Shown piece by piece: positions 54,690 through 62,324 of a stretch of DNA of 64,000 bases. The number at the start of each line of letters is the position of its first letter. Positions within the stretch are counted from its first letter, which is position 1. Below the pieces are notes generated by a model. The model did not search any database, was not told the origin of the DNA, and saw only the letters and a list, made by a program, of their open reading frames with translations. This stretch comes from Marivivens donghaensis (GTDB lineage: Bacteria; Pseudomonadota; Alphaproteobacteria; Rhodobacterales; Rhodobacteraceae): contig NZ_JAATOP010000002.1 in assembly GCF_011806565.1 (NCBI RefSeq), positions 394,515-458,514 of the forward strand, in the 5' to 3' direction. The position numbers and the translations under genes were made by a program.

Positions 54690-55346
54690 ATGACCGATCT
54701 ATCTACTCGCATCACTAAACTGATCAAGCTGGAGCGAGAGCTTCCACAAAAGGCTGGGAAAATTCTCCAACCTGACTCTCCCATGTATCTTACTGTTTGG
54801 TTCATCTTAGGCGCTTCCCAGCGGACGCTCGCTCAGTCACGTGGCTTCCGGTCAATGATTGAAGCCAAGAACTTTCCCTCGGCAGCAATTCTACTGAGAA
54901 CTCAGATAGATACTGCAATGCGGATTAATGGGCTCAAGTATCTCCATAGTACAGAAAGCCAGCTATCAGAAGTCTTCAAGGGTACGAAAAATTTTCGACA
55001 ATTGTTGTCGCGACAAAAGACAGTGAAGGGTCATGCAGTACCCATGTATGATAAAAAAATGCTGGAATGGCTTATGGCAGATGAGCCTTGGATAGAGCCC
55101 ATCTACCATAGTACATCTGACTTTGTTCATTTGTCTTTTCGACCCCTCATTGCGAGCATACAGGAACTCGATGATGACACAGGAGATATCAATTTTGCGA
55201 TAACAGGCGAAGATATCGTAACAGGTGAGCATGACTACTATGAAATTTGTGATGCTTTTTTTGACGTCACTAAATTGACCTGCACTCTAATATTAGCTGC
55301 ACTGATGGCTATACATCATCCGAACAACGAACCAACAAAGTCTTGA
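54690..55346 (+). CDS. uncharacterised helical protein on the island
   Basis: A 218-residue protein that I cannot assign with confidence. It is largely alpha-helical and soluble, with AKNFPSAAILLRTQIDTAMRINGLKYL (residues about 63-90) and IEPIYHSTSDFVHLSFRPLIASI (about 140-160), a pattern reminiscent of DUF5677-like or HEPN-like helical proteins where a conserved Arg and a later His-rich helix face each other. Base composition is much more AT-rich than the chromosome around it, a sign of transfer. No Shine-Dalgarno is visible before the ATG. Confidence 0.65.
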   Translation: MTDLSTRITKLIKLERELPQKAGKILQPDSPMYLTVWFILGASQRTLAQSRGFRSMIEAKNFPSAAILLRTQIDTAMRINGLKYLHSTESQLSEVFKGTKNFRQLLSRQKTVKGHAVPMYDKKMLEWLMADEPWIEPIYHSTSDFVHLSFRPLIASIQELDDDTGDINFAITGEDIVTGEHDYYEICDAFFDVTKLTCTLILAALMAIHHPNNEPTKS

Positions 55347-55416
55347 GAGAAGTGGGCTAAAATTGGCTCATCGAATAGAAGCGTGGCCCACACCCTAATC
55401 GCGATCTGTTCGTTTT

Positions 55417-55529
55417 GTCCGCAAGGGTATACCGTAACGGTCACCCTAAGGGTTGTCCGAAAGTGTGTCCGTAAGGGTTGACTTCCATCAACGGACAGGC
55501 AATCTATCGGTCACAACCTTTACGGACAC
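55417..55529 (+). repeat. repeat cluster upstream of the serine recombinase (res-like or operator)
   Basis: GTCCGCAAGGGT (55417-55428) and GTCCGTAAGGGT (55467-55478) are direct repeats 50 bp apart. The second is part of an imperfect inverted repeat: GTGTCCGTAAGGGTTG (55465-55480) against CAACCTTTACGGACAC (55514-55529). TACCGTAACGGT between them is itself nearly palindromic. The cluster ends 14 bases before the recombinase start and may be its crossover or operator site. Confidence 0.55.
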
Positions 55530-55543
55530 TTCTGGACAGCACC

Positions 55544-56176
55544 ATGACCACCATCCTTTACGCCCGCGTCTCCACCACGGAGCAGACCCTTGATCATCAG
55601 AAGTCTCAGGCCGAGGCCGCAGGGTTTGTCATTGAGGAGGTGGTGGCCGACCACGGCACCTCAGGCGTCACCACGACGCTCAGAGAGCGCGAGGAAGGCC
55701 GGAGGCTGTTCGACATGCTCCGCAGAGGTGACACGCTTGTGGTCCGCTGGGTGGACCGTCTGGGGCGCAACTATCAGGACGTGACGGACACCATCAGGGA
55801 GTTCATGCGCCGGGGCGTCATCATCCGCACGGTCATCAACAACCTCACCTTCGACGGGGCCACCACGGACCCCATGCAGGAGGCCGTGAGGGACGCTCTC
55901 ATTGCCTTCATGGCTGCCACGGCACAAGCACAGGCCGAGGCGACGAAAGAGGCCCAGAAGGCTGGCATAGCGGCTGCCCGCGAACGTGACCCTCAGAGCT
56001 ACCGTGGACGCAAACCGAGCTATGACCGTGAGCAGCTATCGGTGGTGACGGAGATGCTCTCCCAAGGCGCTGGCACCTCCACCATCTCCAAAGCCACGGG
56101 TCTCTCCCGTCAGGCCGTCCTGCGGATTAAGGACGACCCAGCGAAGGCAGAGGCGGCGTTGGAGGTGTGGAGTTAG
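55544..56176 (+). CDS. serine recombinase (resolvase/invertase family)
   Basis: A 210-residue site-specific recombinase of the small resolvase/invertase type. The N-terminus ILYARVSTTEQTLDHQKSQAEAAGF has the catalytic Ser10 with Arg8; VVRWVDRLGRN, the GVIIRTVINNLTFDG segment and the E-helix MQEAVRDALIAFMAATAQAQAEATKEAQKAGIAAAR follow. The C-terminal helix-turn-helix (STISKATGLSRQAVLRIKDD) is intact. The ATG at 55544 gives the conserved start. It probably acts on the repeat cluster just upstream. Confidence 0.88.
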   Translation: MTTILYARVSTTEQTLDHQKSQAEAAGFVIEEVVADHGTSGVTTTLREREEGRRLFDMLRRGDTLVVRWVDRLGRNYQDVTDTIREFMRRGVIIRTVINNLTFDGATTDPMQEAVRDALIAFMAATAQAQAEATKEAQKAGIAAARERDPQSYRGRKPSYDREQLSVVTEMLSQGAGTSTISKATGLSRQAVLRIKDDPAKAEAALEVWS

Positions 56177-56306
56177 CGAGGAGGGCGGCTGTGGCAAAGG
56201 AAGTACACCGGTGAAGCTCATGAAGACATGATGGGCCCTCGGATTCCATCTGCTGACGACTAAGTCTATAGTATGAACTGGGGAACACCTTGGACCGAAC
56301 AAACGT

Positions 56307-57194
56307 ATGACTGTGGCGAATATTGAACACACACTTCTCGCGCGTCTGTTCTCTGCCAGCGTGTTCAAGGAATTTGCGAAAACCGGAAAGTCGCCCCAAT
56401 TCGCTCGCCTTGCTGACGAGCTTCAACTGACTTCAGAGGTGCCCGCCTCCGCAACCGTTAGCGAGGTGTTTGATTTAGCTTTCCGGAAGCTAAGAGCGAA
56501 GCAGGTCCGAAACGAGTACGTATATCAGGCTGCTTTGGTGCAAAACGTGCTTCTAGGCAGGCATAATCTCCAAACGGCGAGCCTTATTGCAGAAATGCGG
56601 GCTGGGAAGAGTAAGGCTGATATCGTGATACTGAACGGTACAGCTACTGCCTATGAAATCAAGTCTGAGCGCGACACCTTAGTACGTCTCTCGAAGCAAG
56701 TTGCGGACTATCAACGGGTTTTCGCTAAGGTATATGTCATCTCGAGCGAAGACCACTGCGATGGTGTGGCCAGTTCGGTCGGAGCCGAAGTTGGGCTGCT
56801 CTGTTTGACGCGATGGAACCGTATTTCTACGGTGCGAGAAGCATTCGAAAATTGGGAACTGATTGAACCGCTGGCAGTGCTGGAGTCTCTTCAAACGCCT
56901 GAAGCTCTGGAGGTACTTAGATTGCTGGACGTCGCGGTTCCGGATGTCCCAAATGGCAGAATGCGCACTGAGCTAATGTCCATATTTGCGTGCCTTGATA
57001 GTCAAGAGCTTCAAGGAGCTTTGGTGGATACCCTGAAGCGTAGTCGAACTCTAGCGCCGTTAGAGCCACTATTGCGAGAATTGCCAGTTTCTCTGAAGCC
57101 CGCAGCGATTAAGCACAAAATCAGCAAATCTCAGTGGACAAACTTGCAATTGGGTATTTCATCAACCATGTTTGACGCACAATCATGGGTTTAG
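56307..57194 (+). CDS. sce7726-family protein, predicted PD-(D/E)XK nuclease fold
   Basis: A 295-residue protein that I recognise as the sce7726 family. The central segment YVYQAALVQNVLLGRHNLQTASLIAEMRAGKSKADIVILNGTATAYEIKSERDTLVRLSKQVADYQRVFAKVYVISSED shows the PD-(D/E)XK pattern: Glu96, Asp105, Glu117-x-Lys119 and a helix with Gln131. This suggests a restriction-endonuclease-like fold; cleavage is inferred. The C-terminal 130 residues are helical. It is the first gene of a tight cassette: its stop lies 8 bases before the chosen sce7725 start (57203). Base composition is AT-rich for the region. Confidence 0.78.
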   Translation: MTVANIEHTLLARLFSASVFKEFAKTGKSPQFARLADELQLTSEVPASATVSEVFDLAFRKLRAKQVRNEYVYQAALVQNVLLGRHNLQTASLIAEMRAGKSKADIVILNGTATAYEIKSERDTLVRLSKQVADYQRVFAKVYVISSEDHCDGVASSVGAEVGLLCLTRWNRISTVREAFENWELIEPLAVLESLQTPEALEVLRLLDVAVPDVPNGRMRTELMSIFACLDSQELQGALVDTLKRSRTLAPLEPLLRELPVSLKPAAIKHKISKSQWTNLQLGISSTMFDAQSWV

Positions 57195-57202
57195 GTGAAG
57201 CT

Positions 57203-58147
57203 ATGTATTACCCCTATTTTCGGGGCAAGCAGTTCGAGCTGATTACGGTGCGAGAGACTGCTGAGTTGATGGCAGAAGTGAATTTCGTGCCGATAATTGA
57301 GCCAGTGAAGGCCCAGCTAAAAGGTTTGGAAAGGGCTCTCGATGCTGTCTGCGAGGCTGGCGGGGCGTCCATTGTCATCGTTAATCCAGATTGCGGGGAC
57401 TTAGTTGCCGATGGGCAGAAGATCACCGAGCTGTTAAACGACAAATACCTAGAGCTAGACAATATTTCCGCCGGAATTTTGCTTACCGAGAATATGAGCC
57501 TCAATGAGGCACTCGCGCTTTATGATGCGCATCGTGATCACGCTCCCGTGCTAGTACATGCAGGATTTATCCACGCTAAAGACTTGGTCGAAGCGTTAGA
57601 GGCGGACATGGCAACGCTCGACAACGTCTTTATTGATGGGTACTCGAATGTTCTATACCGAAAGTATTTCGCAAGTTCCCGAAAACGCATTCTAGTTAGA
57701 GACGGCGTAGAGCGTCGGAAAAATGCTGACTACGCAAAACGACCAATAGAGTACTTTTCTGACCTTCACCTCGTCTACTCAGACATGGGCCTAGATGGCT
57801 TCGGAGACTTCCTTACCGTCGGTCATGACTACGTTGAGGGCGGCGGGCCAGCATATGCAGTCGCTATTCATCTAACCTTCATTGACGATGATAAAGATGA
57901 GCAAATGTTTGTGCAGCATTTCGTATCTGATCGTGTCGATACGCCGACGGACCCGGCTGGCAAGTTCATTGAGGCCCTGAGTAAACTAGTTGCTGAGTTG
58001 AATAAGTCGAATGGTAAGTTTACTGATACCAGTGCGGTTATTGAATTCCGTGATCTTCACCGTCGCTCGCATTTTCCAGGATTAGGGCAAGCGAAAAAGC
58101 TGTCGATGAAGCACCATTTGGAAACTCTGGCGCGATACCTGCGATAG
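57203..58147 (+). CDS. sce7725-family protein
   Basis: A 314-residue protein that I recognise as the sce7725 family from its start, MYYPYFRGKQFELITVRE, and from its adjacency to sce7726. The overall pattern, strand-rich with EPVKAQLKGLERALDAVCEAGGASIVIVNPD and a C-terminal HFPGLGQAKKLSMKHHLETLARYL, resembles the phage beta-protein-like group. Function is unknown. AGGTGA at 57193-57198 supports the ATG at 57203; the in-frame ATG at 57185 would overlap the previous gene by 10 bases. It stops 4 bases before the RES gene. Confidence 0.75.
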   Translation: MYYPYFRGKQFELITVRETAELMAEVNFVPIIEPVKAQLKGLERALDAVCEAGGASIVIVNPDCGDLVADGQKITELLNDKYLELDNISAGILLTENMSLNEALALYDAHRDHAPVLVHAGFIHAKDLVEALEADMATLDNVFIDGYSNVLYRKYFASSRKRILVRDGVERRKNADYAKRPIEYFSDLHLVYSDMGLDGFGDFLTVGHDYVEGGGPAYAVAIHLTFIDDDKDEQMFVQHFVSDRVDTPTDPAGKFIEALSKLVAELNKSNGKFTDTSAVIEFRDLHRRSHFPGLGQAKKLSMKHHLETLARYLR

Positions 58148-58151
58148 CGAA

Positions 58152-59186
58152 ATGAGCAATGATTTTTGCTGCCCTCGCTGCTTTGGCGATACGTATCTGG
58201 AAAAGTATAGAATTCCAGAACAGTCGAGCGAAGAAGGACTCTGCCCGCGTTGTGCATCCAGAGGTGTACCTTTGGTCCGGCCGGAGCAGCTTGAGGAGGA
58301 ATTTGAGACTCTCTTGTCCGCTTACGAGGTGGTGGATGAAGGTGGCGAGAGCATAATTTCTCTCTTGAGGAGGGACTGGTGTCTCTTTCCAGAAGATTCA
58401 TTGCGGCACAGTGATGCGCAACTGCTTTTGCTTGAGGTAATGCAGCATGACGGAACTTATTTAAAAAAGTTTCGCGTGCGAGAGTCTGATGAAGTTGCAC
58501 CAATTGCAGATTGGGGGGGGATTCGGGACGAGCTAAGATATAAAAATCGCTATTTTCCGCAAGAGAACGTTGATTTTGATGCCTTGGCAGGACTCCTAGC
58601 GCACCTGGCTAACACAACTGAAGCGAAGACTTGGTGCCGAGCGAGAATACAAGTTTCGCCTGAACCTTTTGATTTGAGGCAAATGGGTGCCCCGCCGAGG
58701 GAAGTATCGTCACATGGTCGAGCTAGCCCACCTGGCATACCTTATTTGTATCTGGCGTCCAATGCAGAGACCGGCGTTTCGGAGGTGAGGCCCCATCCTA
58801 GTGACTATGTATCAGTTGCACAGTTCGAACTTAAGAAGGATTTGAAGGTAATCGATTTTCGTAATCCACGAAGGTACGTTTCACCCTTCGTGTTGGGTGG
58901 GGATATCCAAATTCTGCAACTTCGTGCTGATCTACCCTTTCTCGAAGAAGTGGGAAAAGAATTGACTCGGCCAGTGGTACCTCGAAGTGCTCCGGTGGAT
59001 TACGTTCCGAGCCAATATATTTGCGAATTTGCAAAGATGCATAAGTATGATGGTGTAATGTATAGGAGTTCGGCAGAAACGGGTTCGAACCTCGCAGTTT
59101 TCGATGTTGAGTTGGCGGAAGCGGTTAAGGTTGAGCGTTACTCGGTAGAAAAAGTCGATGTCCGAATTGCGCCATCAAATGGATAG
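58152..59186 (+). CDS. Zn-ribbon/RES-domain protein, probable NAD+-degrading effector
   Basis: A 344-residue protein. The N-terminus has a zinc-ribbon-like pair CCPRC (residues 6-10) and CPRC (31-34), then a helical segment (about 45-155) like the HEPN/RES N-terminal region. The C-terminal RES domain shows WCRARI (Arg163/165), PYLYLASNAETGVSEVRPHP (Glu211) and GVMYRSSAETGSN (Ser306/307), the Arg-Glu-Ser triad for which the family is named. RES toxins such as MbcT consume NAD+ (family knowledge). No small Xre antitoxin is adjacent, so this is not a standard RES/Xre pair; control by the two upstream proteins is inference. Confidence 0.8.
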   Translation: MSNDFCCPRCFGDTYLEKYRIPEQSSEEGLCPRCASRGVPLVRPEQLEEEFETLLSAYEVVDEGGESIISLLRRDWCLFPEDSLRHSDAQLLLLEVMQHDGTYLKKFRVRESDEVAPIADWGGIRDELRYKNRYFPQENVDFDALAGLLAHLANTTEAKTWCRARIQVSPEPFDLRQMGAPPREVSSHGRASPPGIPYLYLASNAETGVSEVRPHPSDYVSVAQFELKKDLKVIDFRNPRRYVSPFVLGGDIQILQLRADLPFLEEVGKELTRPVVPRSAPVDYVPSQYICEFAKMHKYDGVMYRSSAETGSNLAVFDVELAEAVKVERYSVEKVDVRIAPSNG

Positions 59187-59244
59187 TGAAAAGCTGCCGA
59201 TCACAAACACCTTCGTATCTTATGCATTTCTACCATCTGGGGCG

Positions 59245-60624
59245 TCAGAACCCCTCTAGCTGCCCGTCAGCAAGCAGCAGAGCGCACACCTTCTCCTGTG
59301 CCTCGGCTAGCTCCTTATTGTTGAGGCCGTGGTCATACGGGTTCGAGGAGCGGCGTACGGAGGCCCAGCCGCCGAGGTCGTGTGCATCGTCAATGGACAG
59401 CCCGGCGCGGCGCGAGGCTGTCTTCCACGTATGTCGTAGAGAATGGAACGTGAGTCTCCCATCTGTTTTTTCGCCAAGCACGTCCCTGCGGAGGCGGGTG
59501 AACGCTTGAGAGGCTGCCTTGGCGCTTCCCGTCTTGGGGTCCAACGGGAAGGCAAAGAACAGGCGGGTCTCTCCGGCCTCAAGAGCCGCAGCGCGAAGTC
59601 TCTGTATGAGAGGCCGCGCTATGGTAGGGACAGGGATGGCCCTCTTGGCGTTCACTGTCTTACCGCCGTCAATGTGAAAGATGCCACCATCCTCAGCAGT
59701 ATTGTCGACCGTGACCTTCGCCAGTTCTGAAATACGTGCGCCGCAGACCAAGCCAATCCGGAAGAGGTCACCGATACGGTCACCCTGAGGAGCAGCCGCA
59801 AGGAGTGCTGTGGTCTCTTCTGGTCTGAAGACCTCTCTACTCGCCTCCTTGTTGACCTTGGCTCTAGGCAGACCCTTAGGAAACACGAAAGGGTTCTCTT
59901 GACTGGGCAGCTTGCGATGCTCAATTGCCCAAACCCATAGGCCTCGAAGCATTGTCAGAAGTTTATCTATAGTAGCGCGGGAGAGTTGCTTTCCGGTTTG
60001 CTTAGAGGGCAGCACCCCAAGGTACTCTCCACGAAACCTCATGGCTGCATGTTTGCTTACACCGTCGAGGTAAAGGTTCTCTTCCGTCTTCTCCATGAAG
60101 TCGCACAGGTAGCGTATCGCTGTCTTGAGTTCGTTCTGGGCTGAGTGCGTGAGCGGCTTGTAGCCGAATGGGTTCTCGACACGGCGGGCATCAATGTACT
60201 GTTCCACAGCTTTTCTAAGCGACAGTGACTGCGCCATACCAACTTCACCAAAGCGGTCACGTATCTCTTTCGGTGCGCGCTCTATCTCGTCATAGAAAAG
60301 GCTGCGGAGAGAGGGAGTACTCTCGTCCTCGTGGTCGATGTCGTCGGAATTGCGAAGTAATTCGGCCCACATCTCACCGCTCTTCACGCTGAAGCGGTCA
60401 GCGTCTTTCAACTGCATCTCTAGGCTTCGAATTTCACCGAGGTACTGGTCTCTTAGCTTCCGTGCGGTTGGGAGATGACGCTCGCCGTCCATGCTCAGAA
60501 TGATATTTTTCCCAAAAAGCTTGCCCTCGCGCCACGGGTTCGGCTTGCCGCGAAGAGCCTCGGGCGTCTTCATCTTGAATCGATAGGCGGTATTCGGGCC
60601 TCTAGGCTGCTCGATATATTTCAT
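59245..60624 (-). CDS. tyrosine-type site-specific integrase
   Basis: A 459-residue integrase that would insert the island at the tRNA. Catalytic residues are visible: Arg297 in CGARISEL, Lys322 in GGKT, His394 and Arg397 in HSLRHTW, Trp420 in LGGW, and the nucleophile Tyr430 in NPYDHG. A core-binding SAM-like domain (about 135-240) precedes them, and the N-terminal region is the arm-binding part. It points away from tRNA-Arg(UCU), 99 bases from the tRNA 3' end, the standard position for a tRNA-targeting integrase. Confidence 0.92.
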   Translation of the reverse strand: MKYIEQPRGPNTAYRFKMKTPEALRGKPNPWREGKLFGKNIILSMDGERHLPTARKLRDQYLGEIRSLEMQLKDADRFSVKSGEMWAELLRNSDDIDHEDESTPSLRSLFYDEIERAPKEIRDRFGEVGMAQSLSLRKAVEQYIDARRVENPFGYKPLTHSAQNELKTAIRYLCDFMEKTEENLYLDGVSKHAAMRFRGEYLGVLPSKQTGKQLSRATIDKLLTMLRGLWVWAIEHRKLPSQENPFVFPKGLPRAKVNKEASREVFRPEETTALLAAAPQGDRIGDLFRIGLVCGARISELAKVTVDNTAEDGGIFHIDGGKTVNAKRAIPVPTIARPLIQRLRAAALEAGETRLFFAFPLDPKTGSAKAASQAFTRLRRDVLGEKTDGRLTFHSLRHTWKTASRRAGLSIDDAHDLGGWASVRRSSNPYDHGLNNKELAEAQEKVCALLLADGQLEGF

Positions 60625-60720
60625 CTCGACCTCATCGCGTAGTGTCCCAGCGTGGTGTGAAGTACACCACTTGCGGCTACCACTGTGCGATTAATGCTTT
60701 ATTTTACAAGGAAAAAATTT

Positions 60721-60739
60721 AGTGGCGACCCCTGAAGGA
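60721..60739 (+). other. attR, 19-bp repeat at the tRNA-Arg(UCU) 3' end
   Basis: AGTGGCGACCCCTGAAGGA covers the encoded CCA, the discriminator, the 3' acceptor strand and the start of the T arm on the minus strand, and is repeated exactly at 52843-52861. The intact tRNA lies on this side. Confidence 0.85.
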
Positions 60740-60799
60740 ATCGAACCCTCAACCTGCGGATTAGAAGTCCGCTGCTCTATCCAATTGAGCTAAGGGGCC
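60723..60799 (-). tRNA. tRNA-Arg (UCU)
   Basis: On the minus strand: acceptor GGCCCCT (60799-60793) with AGGGGTC (60733-60727), discriminator G, encoded CCA at 60725-60723. The anticodon stem is GCGGA/TCCGC with loop CTTCTAA; anticodon TCT (complement of 60763-60765). The T loop is GGTTCGATTCC. It serves as the integration site of the island. Confidence 0.95.
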
Positions 60800-60882
60800 G
60801 CGACGGGCGGTGTGCCGCCCGAGTTCGGGGAATACCCGTGGTCATTGGGGGAGGCAAGGGAAATGCCTTGCCTCAGGGCCCC

Positions 60883-61809
60883 TCAGTTTGCCTCTGCCGC
60901 GGCGACGGCGCGGTTGGCCATTTCGAGGATTGCCTCGCGGCTGTCGGCAATCGCGAGGAACAGGGCGTTGTGGCAGAACTTCGCGCCTTTGATGCCAGAC
61001 GCCTCCTCAAGCGCTTCATCGGTCAAGCCGGCCCATGCGGCGGGGAGGTCGGCGCGCTGCTCGAAAGTGTCGCCGCCAACGCGGATGCCCGACAGGGACC
61101 AGTCGGTGTCGCGCGGCGCGATGACGAAGAGCAGGTGATCCGCGCCAGCGCGTTCCACGGCGGGGCGGAACGGCATTCCCATCGGCAGCTCCAGCACGCG
61201 GCCTTCGCCAGCGTCCTCAATCGCTTTCATCACGATGGATTCGGCGCGGCGCTTGGCGGCTTTGTTCTTGATCGACGCTTCGACAAAGGCGCGGGCGACG
61301 ATGAGCGCCTCGGCAAAGGCTGCGTCGTCGGCGCCTGGGGTGCGGTTGTCGAACACCGGCTTCAGGCTTTCCAGAAGAACGGGCAGCGTGAGGCTGGAGA
61401 AATGCGGGCCAGCGACCGACGGGTTCACCACGCCGTTGTCCATCAGGTCGATGGGCAGGACGAAGCCTTTGTCGAAGGACTTCCAGATCGCCTCGATATC
61501 TTCCTCGGGAACACCCGAGGCGAGCAGGTATTCCTCGCCGAAGTGTTTCCATACCAGCCCGAAGGAGCTGTACGGCTGCTCATCCTCGCGCAGGGGCGAA
61601 GGGCGCTGGTGGTGGTCGAAGATCATCGCATCGGCGACATAATCGCGGCCCACGTCATAGATGATCTTTCCCTCGCCCGGGGTGATCCATTCGGGATCGC
61701 GGCTGCGGACGATCTTGGCCTCGGGGTAGAGGCGGGTGAGAATCACGGAAGACAGAAGCTCGTCGGCATGGAAGCCGCCGGAGTGGGTCACGAGGTATTG
61801 GATGGTCAT
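60883..61809 (-). CDS. MYG1/UPF0160 family metal-dependent hydrolase
   Basis: A 308-residue protein of the MYG1 family (DHH-like fold; in eukaryotes a 3'-5' RNA exonuclease). Visible family elements are the metal-binding THSGGFHADELLSSVIL near residues 8-24, IIYDVGRDYVADAMIFDHHQ with its DHH motif, and SSFGLVWKHFGEEYL. The start at 61809 gives MTIQYLVTHSGGFHADE; the open frame upstream runs through the riboswitch region and is not coding. The bacterial substrate is unknown. A 9-bp hairpin (60851-60874) follows the stop, without a T-run. Confidence 0.88.
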   Translation of the reverse strand: MTIQYLVTHSGGFHADELLSSVILTRLYPEAKIVRSRDPEWITPGEGKIIYDVGRDYVADAMIFDHHQRPSPLREDEQPYSSFGLVWKHFGEEYLLASGVPEEDIEAIWKSFDKGFVLPIDLMDNGVVNPSVAGPHFSSLTLPVLLESLKPVFDNRTPGADDAAFAEALIVARAFVEASIKNKAAKRRAESIVMKAIEDAGEGRVLELPMGMPFRPAVERAGADHLLFVIAPRDTDWSLSGIRVGGDTFEQRADLPAAWAGLTDEALEEASGIKGAKFCHNALFLAIADSREAILEMANRAVAAAEAN

Positions 61810-62019
61810 GGAAATAGGGGCCAGTGCAATTCGGATAGGCAGGGAATGGGCCTGCGCGGGTCGGGCGGAACCTAGCCGAGCCCAAACCCTATGACAAACA
61901 GATAGAAAATTCATCACTGACGCGAGCAGCGCGCCTCTCGTCGTGTTCGACCATTGACAGGGCACCCGAATAAAGCGAACACAGATGATGTGACCGGTTC
62001 TGCCGCATCCGACTACGAT

Positions 62020-62178
62020 GGGGTGGAAGCAAAAGGGAATACGGTGAGGCGTACCCAACAGGGACCGAGACCGTAGCTGCCCCCGCAACTGTGAGCGGTG
62101 AGCGTGTCCGACGATGCCACTGGGATATCCCGGGAAGGCCGGACAACGCGACGACCCGCGAGCCAGGAGACCTGCCGC
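62020..62178 (+). ncRNA. cobalamin (B12) riboswitch
   Basis: The conserved pieces appear in order: AAAGGGAATACGGTGAGGCG (62027-62050 area), GGGACCGAGACCGTAGCTGC, CCCCCGCAACTGTGAGCGG (62080-62098), GCCACTGGGATATCCCGGGAAGGCC (62115-62140), then GACGACCCGCGAGCCAGGAGACCTGCC ending at 62176. These match the B12 box and core of class-I cobalamin riboswitches. It lies 150 bases before the DUF4198 gene and presumably represses cobalt uptake when adenosylcobalamin is ample. The rest of the 515-base gap between the MYG1 start and 62324 holds only the promoter and linker. Confidence 0.9.
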
Positions 62179-62324
62179 CACATGGTCCTTGACCGGACCT
62201 TTTGACCGGACGCCGGGGTGAGCGTCTGGCCCGGAGTGGCAAAAAACCGTTTCGCGCCTGTATCCCCGTTAGTCCCTTCATCATGCATGGCATCTGCCAT
62301 CAGCGTCATTTGGAGGACGACACA

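Larger units (their letters stand above)
52843..60739. mobile_element. tRNA-Arg(UCU) integrative genomic island, 7.9 kb
   Basis: Bounded by the 19-bp direct repeat, with a tyrosine integrase at the tRNA-proximal end. Cargo: a small hypothetical, a duplicated non-coding unit, a NUDIX gene, an unknown helical protein, a serine recombinase and a three-gene sce7726/sce7725/RES cassette. Several cargo genes are visibly more AT-rich than the flanking chromosome. No conjugation, replication or phage structural gene was seen, so it is a defence-island-like satellite or a remnant of a larger element. Confidence 0.85.
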
